DNA of 64,000 bases from Azorhizobium sp965227945. Its GTDB lineage: Bacteria; Pseudomonadota; Alphaproteobacteria; Rhizobiales; Xanthobacteraceae. Made by a program: the position numbers and the translations under genes. The notes under the pieces are model-generated. The model was not told the origin of the DNA and searched no databases. It was given only the letters and a program-made list of their open reading frames with translations. Of the stretch, positions 1-8,907 are shown piece after piece. Position 1 is the stretch's first letter. Every line of letters starts with the position of its first letter. The DNA is taken from contig CBDDGQ010000005.1 in NCBI GenBank assembly GCA_965227945.1, positions 868,001-932,000 on the forward strand. The letters are read 5' to 3'.

Positions 1-812
1 GGCCGCTCGGCACCCGCTGCGAGATCAAGAACGTCAATTCCATCCGCTTCATCGGCCAGTCCATCGAGGTGGAGGCCCGGCGCCAGATCCAGATCCTGGA
101 AGATGGCGGCACCATTGACCAGGAGACCCGCCTGTTCGACCCCGGCAAGGGCGAGACGCGCTCCATGCGCTCCAAGGAAGAGGCGCATGATTATCGCTAC
201 TTCCCCGATCCGGACCTGCTGCCTTTGGTTCTGCATCCGGACGATGTGACCGCGCTGGCCGCCAAGCTGCCCGAGCTGCCGGACGAGAAGAAGGCCCGCT
301 TCATCGCCACTTATGGCCTCAATCCCTATGACGCGGGCGTGCTGGTGTCCGAGCAGGTGACCGCCGCGTATTTCGAGCAGGTGGCCACCGGGCGCGACGG
401 CAAGGCCGCAGCCAACTTCGTCATCAACGAACTGTTCGGCCGCCTGAACAAGGACGGCAAGGACGTCACCACTTCGCCGGTCTCTCCGGCGCAGATCGCG
501 GCCATCGTGGATCTGATGAGCGAGGGGGTGATCTCGTCCAAGATCGCCAAGGACCTGTTCGAGATCATCTATACCGAGGGCGGCGACCCGCGGGTGGTGG
601 TGGAAGAGCGCGGCCTGAAGCAGGTCACCGACACCGGCGCCATCGAACAGGTGGTGGACGACATCATCGCCGCCAATCCGGACAAGGTGGCGCAGGTTCT
701 GGCCAAGCCCACCATGCTGGGCTGGTTCGTCGGCCAGGCCATGAAGGCCTCCGGCGGCAAGGCCAATCCCCAGGCGCTCAACGACATCCTGAAGCGCAAG
801 CTGGGGATCTGA
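1..812 (+). CDS. gatB: Asp/Glu-tRNA(Asn/Gln) amidotransferase subunit B, 3' part
   Basis: The reading frame is open from the left window edge (first full codon at base 3) to TGA at 810-812, giving 269 residues; roughly the first 200 residues of the usual ~490 lie outside the window. The segment GTRCEIKNVNSIRFIGQ at the start is the conserved GatB catalytic-domain block, and the last ~150 residues form the helical GatB/YqeY tail domain that holds misacylated tRNA. GatB, with GatA and GatC, converts Glu-tRNA(Gln) and Asp-tRNA(Asn) to the amidated forms in the cytoplasm. gatA and gatC are not visible here. A perfect GC-rich hairpin follows eight bases after the stop. The assignment is secure. 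Confidence 0.95.
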   Translation, partial: PLGTRCEIKNVNSIRFIGQSIEVEARRQIQILEDGGTIDQETRLFDPGKGETRSMRSKEEAHDYRYFPDPDLLPLVLHPDDVTALAAKLPELPDEKKARFIATYGLNPYDAGVLVSEQVTAAYFEQVATGRDGKAAANFVINELFGRLNKDGKDVTTSPVSPAQIAAIVDLMSEGVISSKIAKDLFEIIYTEGGDPRVVVEERGLKQVTDTGAIEQVVDDIIAANPDKVAQVLAKPTMLGWFVGQAMKASGGKANPQALNDILKRKLGI

Positions 813-819
813 GGGCGGG

Positions 820-842
820 GCGGCCGCGGTCTCCGCGGCCGC
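820..842 (+). terminator. GC-rich hairpin after gatB
   Basis: GCGGCCGCGG and CCGCGGCCGC form a perfect 10-bp stem around a TCT loop, beginning eight bases after the gatB stop. No T-tract follows, so it may be an RNA 3'-end stabiliser or a weak intrinsic terminator. Confidence 0.5.
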
Positions 843-1047
843 GTGCCTCCCGCCACTGCCTCTCCGGGACGGGCGGGTTTGCGGCGTGCATTGCGCAGCC
901 GCCGCGTTGGGCTGCCCGGCCGGCGACCTACGCCTTTCCGGGCGTGCGATCGGGGGCATCCCCCACGCTGTGCGCGCAGGACGAGCGTCGCGCGACTGAC
1001 GTGACCCGTGACCTATTCTGCGCCCGCGTTGCGACACGGGGGTGCAA

Positions 1048-1524
1048 ATGCGCAAGGTCGGCTTGGTCCTGGCGGGGGTGGTTCTGGGCGTCGTCCTGGC
1101 CCCGTGTCTCGCGCCCAGCGGACGGGCGTTTCCCGCCGCCGAGCCGCGCATGGTGGGCACCTGGTCGCCGGATGGCTATCACGCCGCGGCGCGCAGCACC
1201 GCCTGGAAGCTGGGCGATGGCCTGCCGCGTCTGAACGCCGTGGCTGAGCCCGCCTATCTCACCACCGAGCCGGACCAGTCGGCCTTGGCTTTGGCCTTCA
1301 CCGCGCAGAAAGGCGGCGCCTTCACCGGCACCGTCACCACCACGGACGGTGACACCGTGCCGGTGGTCGGCGCGTTTCGCAGCGATGGGCGCCGCTTTGT
1401 CTATTCCACGCCGTTCGGCAGCGGCAGCGGCGAGGTGGACGGCGACACCATGGAATGGTGCTCCACCGATGTGATGCCGAACTCGGCCGGCGCCACCTGC
1501 ACCATGTATCGCAAGGGGTGGTAG
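1048..1524 (+). CDS. Secreted hypothetical protein
   Basis: This 158-residue protein starts at ATG 1048, preferred over an in-frame GTG at 1042 because a GGGGG tract lies just upstream at good spacing. Residues 1-27 are a signal peptide: MRK, a long hydrophobic stretch, then SGRA before FPA. Cys20 sits in an APC context, which is not a good lipobox, so export as a soluble periplasmic protein is more likely than lipidation. The mature part is rich in small residues and probably beta-structured, with two Cys near the C-terminus (in CSTD and CTMY) that could pair. I do not recognise a family. It converges on lipB with nine bases between the stop codons. Confidence 0.7.
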   Translation: MRKVGLVLAGVVLGVVLAPCLAPSGRAFPAAEPRMVGTWSPDGYHAAARSTAWKLGDGLPRLNAVAEPAYLTTEPDQSALALAFTAQKGGAFTGTVTTTDGDTVPVVGAFRSDGRRFVYSTPFGSGSGEVDGDTMEWCSTDVMPNSAGATCTMYRKGW

Positions 1525-1533
1525 CGCGCCCTC

Positions 1534-2238
1534 TCAGGCGTCACGTGTGGGCCCGAAAATCTCCTCGAACGCCACCCGCAACACGCTGTCCACTTCCGGC
1601 AGGGACACCAGCAAGCCAAGGTCCGCGAGGCTGGTGACGCCGTGCTCGCGCACGCCGCAGGGGATGATGCCGCCGAAATGGCTGAGGTCGGGGTCCACAT
1701 TCAGCGACACGCCGTGGAAGCTCACCCATTGCCGCACACGGATGCCGATGGCGGCGATCTTGTCTTCCTGCCCGCCGGTGCGGGGCACCCACACCCCCAC
1801 GCGGTCCTCGCGGCGCTCGCCGGTGACGTTGAAGGCGGACAAGGTGCCGATCAGCCAGGCCTCCAGCGCGCCCACGTAGCGGCGCAGGTCCGGGTCGCGT
1901 CGCTTGAGGTCCAAGAGCACATAGCCCACCCGCTGGCCGGGGCCGTGATAGGTGAACTGGCCGCCGCGCCCGGTCTCGAACACCGGGAAGCGGGCGTCGA
2001 TGAGATCCTCGCGCCGGGCGCTGGTGCCGGCGGTGTAGAGCGGGGGATGCTCCACCAGCCAGACCATCTCCGGGGCGGAGCCGGCGGCAATGGCGGCCAC
2101 GCGCGCTTCCATGGTGGCGACCGCCTCGGGATAGGCCACAGGGGCATCGCTCACCACCCAATCCACCGGCGGCGCGGCGGGGTCGCCCGGCAGGAAAGCG
2201 GTGGTCAAGGTGGAGCGAGGGCGGGGCTGGGGGATCAT
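1534..2238 (-). CDS. lipB: Octanoyl-[ACP]:protein octanoyltransferase LipB
   Basis: This 234-residue enzyme transfers octanoate from acyl carrier protein to lipoyl-domain lysines of 2-oxoacid dehydrogenases and GcvH, the first step of de novo lipoylation. The LipB signature GGQFTYHGPGQ lies near residue 92. Lys160 (in EDKIAAIGIR) and Cys194 (in IIPCGV) match the catalytic Lys/Cys pair of the family, with the FHGVSLNV block between them. Start ATG 2238 was chosen over GTG 2253; neither has a convincing ribosome binding site. lipA is not in the window. The gene is divergent from tRNA-Leu. Confidence 0.95.
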   Translation of the reverse strand: MIPQPRPRSTLTTAFLPGDPAAPPVDWVVSDAPVAYPEAVATMEARVAAIAAGSAPEMVWLVEHPPLYTAGTSARREDLIDARFPVFETGRGGQFTYHGPGQRVGYVLLDLKRRDPDLRRYVGALEAWLIGTLSAFNVTGERREDRVGVWVPRTGGQEDKIAAIGIRVRQWVSFHGVSLNVDPDLSHFGGIIPCGVREHGVTSLADLGLLVSLPEVDSVLRVAFEEIFGPTRDA

Positions 2239-2408
2239 ACAGCGACTTTGCACATCGGGAATCGGAGGGCGGCGCCATCCACAGGGGCATATAGAACTTC
2301 GGTGAGCCGACTGTGAGGCCTTGTGGCCCAGGATTCGATTTGCTAGACGATGGCCCCCGGCGCAAGACGATCCCTTGGGATCTCCGGCCCGGGTAGCACT
2401 CTCTGACT

Positions 2409-2493
2409 GCGGTCATGGCGGAATTGGTAGACGCGCTACCTTGAGGTGGTAGTGGGGAGACCCGTGGAGGTTCGAGTCCTCTTGACCGCACCA
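2409..2493 (+). tRNA. tRNA-Leu (anticodon GAG)
   Basis: An 85-nt class II tRNA with encoded CCA. The acceptor stem GCGGTCA/TGACCGC pairs fully, the anticodon stem CTACC/GGTAG closes the loop TTGAGGT (anticodon GAG at 2443-2445), there is a long variable arm, and the T-loop is TTCGAGT. It reads CUC/CUU leucine codons. Confidence 0.97.
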
Positions 2494-2508
2494 GATTGGC
2501 TTGGGACG

Positions 2509-2546
2509 AAAAAAGGCTCGCACGGAGATTTCCGGCGGGCCTTTTT
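2509..2546 (+). terminator. Terminator of tRNA-Leu
   Basis: An A6 tract, stem GGCTCGC/GCGGGCC (2515-2521 with 2535-2541, one G-U pair) and T5 tract form an intrinsic terminator 16 bases after the tRNA. Confidence 0.7.
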
Positions 2547-2622
2547 CTTGTCCGAGAGGCCCCCGAGTCTTGCCCATGGCCGAACCCCGCGGCCCGGAAC
2601 GGGCGATGCGCCATCTGAATAC

Positions 2623-2658
2623 AAAAAGGCCCGATTGGGGTTAGCCAATCGGGCCTTT
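2623..2658 (-). terminator. Terminator of the first deacetylase gene
   Basis: A perfect stem GGCCCGATTGG/CCAATCGGGCC (2628-2638 with 2645-2655) has a 6-nt loop, A5 on the left and T3 on the right. On the minus strand it ends in T5, fitting termination of the deacetylase gene that stops at 2780. It could also back up the tRNA terminator on the plus strand. Confidence 0.8.
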
Positions 2659-2779
2659 GCTTTGTCGTGCGAGGCGGAAAACCCTTCCATGGAGCGGGCG
2701 GGTGGTCCCTCCTGAAGAGGCCCCGCGGCCGTCAAGGGCGCTGGCTTGGGCCACCGCCACCGGCCGGCGCAATGCGCGC

Positions 2780-4030
2780 TCAGTTCAGGCCCTTGGGCAG
2801 GGCATCGGTCCACAACCGGGGCCAGAAGAGGGTGAACGGATTCTCCGGCGCCGGGCTGACCGGGCGCGCACTGGCCTCCGGGGCCGGCGTCGCGGGCGGC
2901 AAGGGGGCCGTGGCCACCGCATCCGCCGCCGGGCGCGCGGCCACCGGCTTCGGGGCGGCGGGGCGTGCGGCCACCGGATTCCCGCCGGCAGGCTTCGTCG
3001 GCGCGGTCCCAAGCGACGCGGGGGTCGTGGCCGGGGCGGTTCCGGTTGCCAACGCTGCGGTGGCCCGCGGACCGCCGGTGGGGGTGCTGGCCATCATCCC
3101 CGGGCCGGCGGGCACCACATGCACGATCTTGAAGCCGCGCGCCTTCAGTTCCCGCAGCAGGTTCGGCAGCATCACCGCCGTGGAGGGCTGGATGTCATGC
3201 AGGAGCAGAATGCCACCGCCGCCGGCGGTGAGGCGGTCCAGGGCACGCTTTTCCACCTCTTCCGGCTTCAGGTGCAACCAGTCGTCCGCCACCTGATCGA
3301 CGCTGAAGACGGCGATGCCGTGCTCCTGGGTATAGGCTTCGTAGAATTTGGTGCGGCCAAGGCCCGGAAAGCGGAACCAGGGGTTGGGCGCGGCGCCCAC
3401 CGGGGCGAGGGCGGCCTTCACCGAGGCGAACCCCTGCTCGATCTCCTGGATGCCGGCCTGCTGGGTCAGCTTGGGGAAGATCAGCGGATGGGTCTGGCTG
3501 TGGGTGCCGATGGTGTGGCCAGCCTCGTACACCTTTTGCAGCGCATGGGGATAGGCGCTGGCCATGCGGCCGACGATGAAGAAGGTCGCCTTGACGCATT
3601 CATGGTCCAGCGCCTCCAGGACCCGCGTGGTCATGGGCGGCAGCGGGCCGTCGTCGAAGGTGAGCACCACCTCGCCCTTCTCCAGCGGCAGAGTCTGCTT
3701 GTACTGCAGACGGCCGAGCAGGGGGCTGGTCTTGGGATCGATGGCGATGGTGCGCGAGACGCCCAGCGCATCGGGATTGCCCGGACAGGCAGAGGGGGCC
3801 GGAAGCTGGGGCGGCGCCTGCAGGCCGCTCGTCGCGGCGGCCACGGGCGCCACGGCTGCGGGGGCGGCCACGGCCGCCGGCGCAACGCTGGCAGGCGTGG
3901 ACGGGGCGGCCGAGCCGGGTGCAGCGGAAACCGGGGCGGGGAGGGCGCCCGGGGCCTGGGCCTGCGCGCCGCTGAGGAGTGCCGTACTTGCCAGCGCCGC
4001 CATGGCGCCTGCCAGAAGAATGGACCGCAT
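2780..4030 (-). CDS. Secreted polysaccharide deacetylase (CE4/NodB family) with Ala/Pro-rich arms
   Basis: This 416-residue exported protein has a signal peptide (cleavage after AQA, residue 25), an Ala/Pro-rich linker to about residue 80 and a NodB homology domain at about 115-310. The metal-dependent active site is complete: TFDDGP at 124-129, HSQTHP at 177-182, RFPG at 220-223, DDW at 249-251 and LHD at 277-279. A second Ala/Pro-rich tail of ~100 residues follows. CE4 enzymes remove N- or O-acetyl groups from chitin-like polymers, PNAG, xylan or peptidoglycan; the substrate here cannot be told from sequence. A shorter paralogue lies 89 bases upstream in the same direction, so the two probably form one operon. 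Confidence 0.88.
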   Translation of the reverse strand: MRSILLAGAMAALASTALLSGAQAQAPGALPAPVSAAPGSAAPSTPASVAPAAVAAPAAVAPVAAATSGLQAPPQLPAPSACPGNPDALGVSRTIAIDPKTSPLLGRLQYKQTLPLEKGEVVLTFDDGPLPPMTTRVLEALDHECVKATFFIVGRMASAYPHALQKVYEAGHTIGTHSQTHPLIFPKLTQQAGIQEIEQGFASVKAALAPVGAAPNPWFRFPGLGRTKFYEAYTQEHGIAVFSVDQVADDWLHLKPEEVEKRALDRLTAGGGGILLLHDIQPSTAVMLPNLLRELKARGFKIVHVVPAGPGMMASTPTGGPRATAALATGTAPATTPASLGTAPTKPAGGNPVAARPAAPKPVAARPAADAVATAPLPPATPAPEASARPVSPAPENPFTLFWPRLWTDALPKGLN

Positions 4031-4119
4031 GTGCCGATACCTGCCAAACGCTCCCGTCAGGAGCGACCCGTGTCCGGGCGAGCGACCGCCCGACCCTTGG
4101 AGTGCCCGCCGGCTGCCGA

Positions 4120-4947
4120 TTACGGCCGGTCGTGGACGGGCTGCCGCGCGGGTACGATATGAACCACTTGATAGCCACGCTGAGCTAGAGCGCGCAAGAA
4201 CGCCGGAATCATGGCCGCCGTCTGCGCCTTGGTATCATGAAAGAGGATGATCCCCCCGCCTGCTGCATCCAGGCGTTGCAGAATTAGGGCAAGTTCCTGG
4301 TCCGGCGTCATCTTGTTCCAGTCGCTGGCCCACAGGTCGGCGCCGAAGACCGCGATGCCGCGTTGCTGCAGATAGGCCAGCAACTCCGGCGTCGCCGCAA
4401 AACCGGGGAAACGGAAGAAAGGCACCCGCGGCACCGAATCGGCAGCGCCATAGGCCGCGATGTCGTCGGCCGCCATGCCGCGGGTGATTTCCGCTTGGGC
4501 AGCGGCAAAAGGCAGGCGCGCCAGGGTGATGTCCGGATGGGTCATGCTGTGATGGGCCAGCGTATGGCCTTCGGCAATCTCCCGGCGGACCAGCTCCGGC
4601 CGCGCCTTGGCATTTTCGCCGATCAGGAAAAAGGTCGCCCGCACGCACTCCGCCTTGAGCGCGTCCAGCACCGCCGCAGTGGTGTGCGGCCAGGGCCCGT
4701 CATCGAACGTCAGCACCACTTCGCGCGGTTTCAGCGGTAGCGTGCCGGGGAAGGATTTGGTGCCCACCTGCACCCCTGCCGGGACCTCCAGCACCCGCGC
4801 CGTGCCCAGAGCATCGGGGCGGCCGGCGCAGCCATCGGCTGCATGCGCGGTGGTCGGAAGCGCCAGGGCCAACCCGGCCAGCAGAAACGCTGCGCAAAGG
4901 GTGGGTACCGGGAGGCGACGACACCCCGGTGAAAGAGGCTGCCTCAT
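4120..4947 (-). CDS. Secreted polysaccharide deacetylase (CE4/NodB family)
   Basis: This 275-residue protein has a Sec signal peptide (residues 1-36, ending AHA) and a compact NodB domain with all motifs: TFDDGP at 80-85, HHSMTHP at 132-138, RFPG at 179-182, SDW at 208-210 and FHD at 236-238. It lacks the Ala/Pro-rich arms of its downstream paralogue but shares the ACPGNPDALG/GCAGRPDALG-like block before the catalytic domain and the (V/I)VH(V/I)VPA ending, which supports tandem duplication. It is probably a periplasmic deacetylase acting on a cell-surface or cell-wall polymer. It is divergent from mgtE, with a shared ~100-bp promoter region. Confidence 0.88.
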   Translation of the reverse strand: MRQPLSPGCRRLPVPTLCAAFLLAGLALALPTTAHAADGCAGRPDALGTARVLEVPAGVQVGTKSFPGTLPLKPREVVLTFDDGPWPHTTAAVLDALKAECVRATFFLIGENAKARPELVRREIAEGHTLAHHSMTHPDITLARLPFAAAQAEITRGMAADDIAAYGAADSVPRVPFFRFPGFAATPELLAYLQQRGIAVFGADLWASDWNKMTPDQELALILQRLDAAGGGIILFHDTKAQTAAMIPAFLRALAQRGYQVVHIVPARQPVHDRP

Positions 4948-5051
4948 GCGTTGTCTCCCGGTCCGTGGCCGCCGTCGGCGTTTGCGTTCGCCGGTGCTCC
5001 CCCCTAGAACGCCCTGAGCTTCCGTTCAACGCTTCCCCAAGGAGACGAGCC

Positions 5052-6458
5052 ATGCGCGATGACGCCGATCTCGCCCTTGCGGAGGCGCCCGAGGGACCGA
5101 CCCGTGACGACAACGGTCACATCGCCGCCGGGTTTGTCGCCGCGGTCGAGGCCGCGATCGCGGCGTCGGATGGGCCGGGCCTGCGCGCGCGGGTGCATGA
5201 CCTGCACGAAGCCGACGTCGGTGACCTGATCGAGGCGCTGGCGGCAGAGGATCGGCCGCGGCTGATCGAACTGCTGGGCGGCGACTTTGATTTCACCGCG
5301 CTGACCGAACTCGACGAGACGGTGCGGTTGCAGATCCTGCGCCACCTGCCGCCGCGCACCGTCGCGGACGGCATCCGCGACCTCGATTCGGACGACGCGG
5401 TCTATATCCTTGAAGACCTGGAGGAAGAGGACAAGGCGGCCATCCTCGCCTTCATCCCGGCTCCCGAGCGCGTCGCGCTGCAGCGCTCGCTTGATTATCC
5501 CGAGGAGAGCGCCGGCCGGCGCATGCAGACCGAGTTCATCGCCGTGCCGCCGTTCTGGACCGTGGGACGCGCCATCGACTACATGCGCGAGACCGAGGAC
5601 CTGCCGGAAACCTTCTACGAGATCTTCGTGGTGGATCCGGCCTATCATCTGATGGGCGCCCTTCCGCTGGACCGCCTCCTGCGCACCAAGCGAGCGGTGC
5701 TGGTCACCGCGGTGAAAAGCGAACGCGCCCATGTGGTGAAGGCCAGTGCCGACCAGGAAGACGTCGCGCACATGTTCGAGCACTACAATCTGGTGTCGGC
5801 CCCGGTGGTGGACGATGCCGGGCGCCTCGTGGGGGTGATCACCGTCGACGACATCGTGGACGTGATCCAGGAAGAGGCGGACGAAGACCTGCGCGCCATG
5901 GCCGGCGTCGGCAGCGACGAGGAACTGTCCGACACTGTGGCCTATACCGCCAAGGGCCGGCTGCCGTGGCTGCTGGTGAACCTGCTCACCGCCTTCTTTG
6001 CCGCCTCCATCATCTCGCTATTCTCCGATTCCATCGAGAAGATGGTGGCGCTGGCGGTCCTGATGCCCATCGTTGCCTCCATGGGCGGCAATGCGGGCAA
6101 CCAGACCATGACGGTGGCGGTGCGGGCCCTGGCCACCAAGGACCTGGGCAGCCACAACGCCCGCCGCGTGGTGCTGCGCGAGGTGCTGGTGGGACTGGTC
6201 AATGGTTGCATCCTGGCGGTGCTGCTGGGCTCTATCGCCGCCGCCTGGTTCGCCAACTGGCAGTTGGGGGGCGTGATCGCCTCGGCGCTCATCATCAACA
6301 TGTTCGCGGCTGGCCTGTTCGGCATTCTCGTGCCCATCGTCATCAGCCGCCTCAAGCTGGATCCGGCGGTGGCGTCTGGGGTATTCGTCACCACAGTCAC
6401 CGATACGGTCGGCTTTTTTGCCTTTCTCGGCCTCGCTTCGCTGTGGTTCCGGCCGTAA
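5052..6458 (+). CDS. mgtE: Magnesium transporter MgtE
   Basis: This 468-residue Mg2+ channel/transporter starts at ATG 5052, seven bases after an AAGGAG ribosome binding site. Order of domains: MgtE N-domain (about 45-150), two CBS domains (about 155-275), a plug helix, then five membrane helices (about 325-467). The membrane domain carries the conserved MGGNAGNQ motif and TVTDTVGF, whose Asp corresponds to the pore Mg2+ ligand. In characterised members cytosolic Mg2+ binding to the N and CBS domains closes the pore, so control is by the protein itself. No Mg2+ riboswitch was recognised upstream. Confidence 0.95.
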   Translation: MRDDADLALAEAPEGPTRDDNGHIAAGFVAAVEAAIAASDGPGLRARVHDLHEADVGDLIEALAAEDRPRLIELLGGDFDFTALTELDETVRLQILRHLPPRTVADGIRDLDSDDAVYILEDLEEEDKAAILAFIPAPERVALQRSLDYPEESAGRRMQTEFIAVPPFWTVGRAIDYMRETEDLPETFYEIFVVDPAYHLMGALPLDRLLRTKRAVLVTAVKSERAHVVKASADQEDVAHMFEHYNLVSAPVVDDAGRLVGVITVDDIVDVIQEEADEDLRAMAGVGSDEELSDTVAYTAKGRLPWLLVNLLTAFFAASIISLFSDSIEKMVALAVLMPIVASMGGNAGNQTMTVAVRALATKDLGSHNARRVVLREVLVGLVNGCILAVLLGSIAAAWFANWQLGGVIASALIINMFAAGLFGILVPIVISRLKLDPAVASGVFVTTVTDTVGFFAFLGLASLWFRP

Positions 6459-6640
6459 AGCGCCGCCGCAGCACAGGATTTAACCAAGTCAAAGGATCAA
6501 AAACAGGCGTTGCTTGCAGATAGCGCGCCGCGGATCATACAACCTGCATTGACAGCCAACAGACCTGCGTTTTGGGTGGGGCGTGCCGGGGTCTTGGGGA
6601 GGCGAACATTTCAAGATTGGATAGCCCCCGCTGGACCCGA

Positions 6641-8788
6641 ATGACCGTCACGGCCGTGGCGGCCATCCTGCTCGTGGTGGCGGCGCTGCTGGCGTTTCTG
6701 GTGGATGCGATCCTGGCCAATGACGAGGCCGACGCGGTGCAGGAACGCGAGGCGGTGCGTGCCTTTCTGTCCACCCATGCCACCCACATGCAACAGGTGC
6801 TGAAGACCACTGCATCCATGGCCAAGCTGGACAAGGATGCCACCAGCGTTTCGGAAAGCTGGTTTCAGTCCACGTTCGGTCGGCCCCTGAATGACCAGTT
6901 CGGCTTCGAACAGAGCGTCCTGGTCGATAGCGCCGGCAATGTGCTTTACGCCTCCAACCGTGGCGAGCCGGTGCAACCCGAGGCGCTGGCGCAAGCACGG
7001 CCGGCTCTGAGCGCCCTGGTGTGGGCGGCGGAACACCAGAGCGGCGCGCACAGCGGCATCGTTCGCCAAGGGCCGGTGACCGGGGTTGCGGCGGTGGAGC
7101 CGGTGGGCGAGCCGGACGCAGCCGATGGGCCGTCCGGCCGGCGTCGCATATACGCTGTCACCGTGGATCTGCTGAATGCCGATCTCTTCCGGGAACTGGG
7201 CCGCACGTTCAAGCCAGCCGCCTTCAAGCTGGTGGAGGGGATCGCGCCCAAGCAGGACAATGGGGTGGCGGTGGCGGACCTGGCGGACGGGCGGGCGCTC
7301 TCCGTGACCTGGCCGCCCGCCCGGCCCGGCCGCGCCTTGCTGGCGCGTGTGGCCCCGCCGGTGGCGTTGCTGTCCTCCACACTGCTGCTCATGTGCGGCG
7401 TGCTGCTCGTCCAGACGCGCCGCACCGCGCGGGCGCTGGCGCGCAGCGAAGCCGAGGCCAATGCGCTGGCGGCGCAAGATGCGCTGACCGGCCTTGCCAA
7501 CCGGGGGCATTTCATCGCCGCTCTGGACCGGTCGGTGTCCGACCTGGCCGAGGGCGAGACCCTGGCGCTGCTGTTTCTCGACCTCGACGGCTTCAAGGAC
7601 ATCAATGACACCCTCGGGCATGCTGCGGGCGACACGCTGCTGCGGATCGTGGCCGCCCGTCTGCAAGGGTGCGTGGGTGGCGACAGTCTGGTGGCGCGCT
7701 TCGGCGGCGATGAGTTCGTGCTGATGGCGTGGCCTGACGGGCAGCGGCGACTGCCCGATTTAATGGAAGGGATCTTGGCCGCCATGCGCGCACCGATGGC
7801 GTTCGACGGCGTCGAATTGCAGGTGGGGGCCTCCATCGGCGCGGCGGTCGCCCCCATCGACGCGGCCACCGGCCCGGAGCTGATGCGCCTGGCGGACATC
7901 GCGCTCTATCGGGCAAAGGCGGAGGGGCGCGGCAGTGCGGTGCGCTTCGAGCCCTCCTTCGAGCGCGAAGTGCGGCGCCGCCGCACCATCGAACTGGAAC
8001 TGGCGAGCGCCATCGATACCGGCCAGCTGGCGCTGGTGTACCAGCCGCAGGTGGACGTGGAGAATGAGCGCATCGTCGGCTTCGAGGCGCTGGTGCGGTG
8101 GGACCATCCCCGCCGCGGGCGGCTCATGCCCGGGGATTTCCTGCCGGTGGTCGAGGGCACGCCGCTGATCACCCGTCTCGACGACTGGGTGTTGCGCAAC
8201 GCCTGCTTGCAGGCGCGCGATCTGGCTGGCGTCACCCTGGCGGTCAACATGTCGCCGGTGAGCCTGCGCACCGCGGGGATCGCCGACCATGTGGTGCAGG
8301 CCCTGGAGACGGCCGGCTTCGATCCGCAGCGGCTGGAGATCGAGATCACCGAGAGCGCCATCATCGGCACCGACCGGCAGGTCAATGAGGCTCTGACGCA
8401 ATTGCGCGCCATCGGCGTGCGCCTCGCGCTGGACGATTTCGGCACCGGCCATGCCTCCTTGGTGCATGTGCGCCGCTTCCCCATCACCAAGATCAAGATC
8501 GATCGCTCGTTCATCTCCAATCTCGGGGTGGAGCGGGATGCGGCGGCGATCGTGGAATATGTGGTCCGGCTCGGGCGCTCGCTCGGCATCACCCTCACTG
8601 CGGAAGGCGTGGAAACGCGGGAACAACTGCGGTTTCTGCGGGCGTTCGGGGCGCAGCAGGCGCAGGGCTATCTGTTCTCGCCCCCGCTGCCTTTGGCGGC
8701 GGCGGCGGCGCTGCTGGAGCGCAATCGGGAGATGCTGGGCAGCGCACGGCGCGCCAGCGGCCGCGAGGGCGCCCGCCACCCCGTTTGA
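6641..8788 (+). CDS. Membrane GGDEF-EAL c-di-GMP protein with CHASE4-like sensor
   Basis: About 715 residues. A membrane helix at about 5-25 is followed by a ~200-residue extracytoplasmic CHASE4-like sensor, a second helix near 241-262, a GGDEF domain and an EAL domain. The GGDEF motif is intact (355-359, RFGGDEF) and the EAL motif is intact (482-484, FEALVRW), with DDFGTG and EGVET also present, so both cyclase and phosphodiesterase activity are possible. No RxxD inhibitory site stands at the usual place before GGDEF. The start is uncertain: ATG 6641 has no clear ribosome binding site, and TTG 6629 or 6572 in the same frame are alternatives. TTGACA at 6549-6554 resembles a -35 element, but no good -10 follows. 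Confidence 0.88.
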   Translation: MTVTAVAAILLVVAALLAFLVDAILANDEADAVQEREAVRAFLSTHATHMQQVLKTTASMAKLDKDATSVSESWFQSTFGRPLNDQFGFEQSVLVDSAGNVLYASNRGEPVQPEALAQARPALSALVWAAEHQSGAHSGIVRQGPVTGVAAVEPVGEPDAADGPSGRRRIYAVTVDLLNADLFRELGRTFKPAAFKLVEGIAPKQDNGVAVADLADGRALSVTWPPARPGRALLARVAPPVALLSSTLLLMCGVLLVQTRRTARALARSEAEANALAAQDALTGLANRGHFIAALDRSVSDLAEGETLALLFLDLDGFKDINDTLGHAAGDTLLRIVAARLQGCVGGDSLVARFGGDEFVLMAWPDGQRRLPDLMEGILAAMRAPMAFDGVELQVGASIGAAVAPIDAATGPELMRLADIALYRAKAEGRGSAVRFEPSFEREVRRRRTIELELASAIDTGQLALVYQPQVDVENERIVGFEALVRWDHPRRGRLMPGDFLPVVEGTPLITRLDDWVLRNACLQARDLAGVTLAVNMSPVSLRTAGIADHVVQALETAGFDPQRLEIEITESAIIGTDRQVNEALTQLRAIGVRLALDDFGTGHASLVHVRRFPITKIKIDRSFISNLGVERDAAAIVEYVVRLGRSLGITLTAEGVETREQLRFLRAFGAQQAQGYLFSPPLPLAAAAALLERNREMLGSARRASGREGARHPV

Positions 8789-8907
8789 TGCGCGTGCGAT
8801 GCGCCGGGTTCCACCCGCTGCCGGTCCCCTCTACAGTCCGGGCGCGGGGACGCAGAAGCCCCGAGCGCAGATCAAAAGCACCGGCTCAGCCGCGGGAGAT
8901 GACGGCC

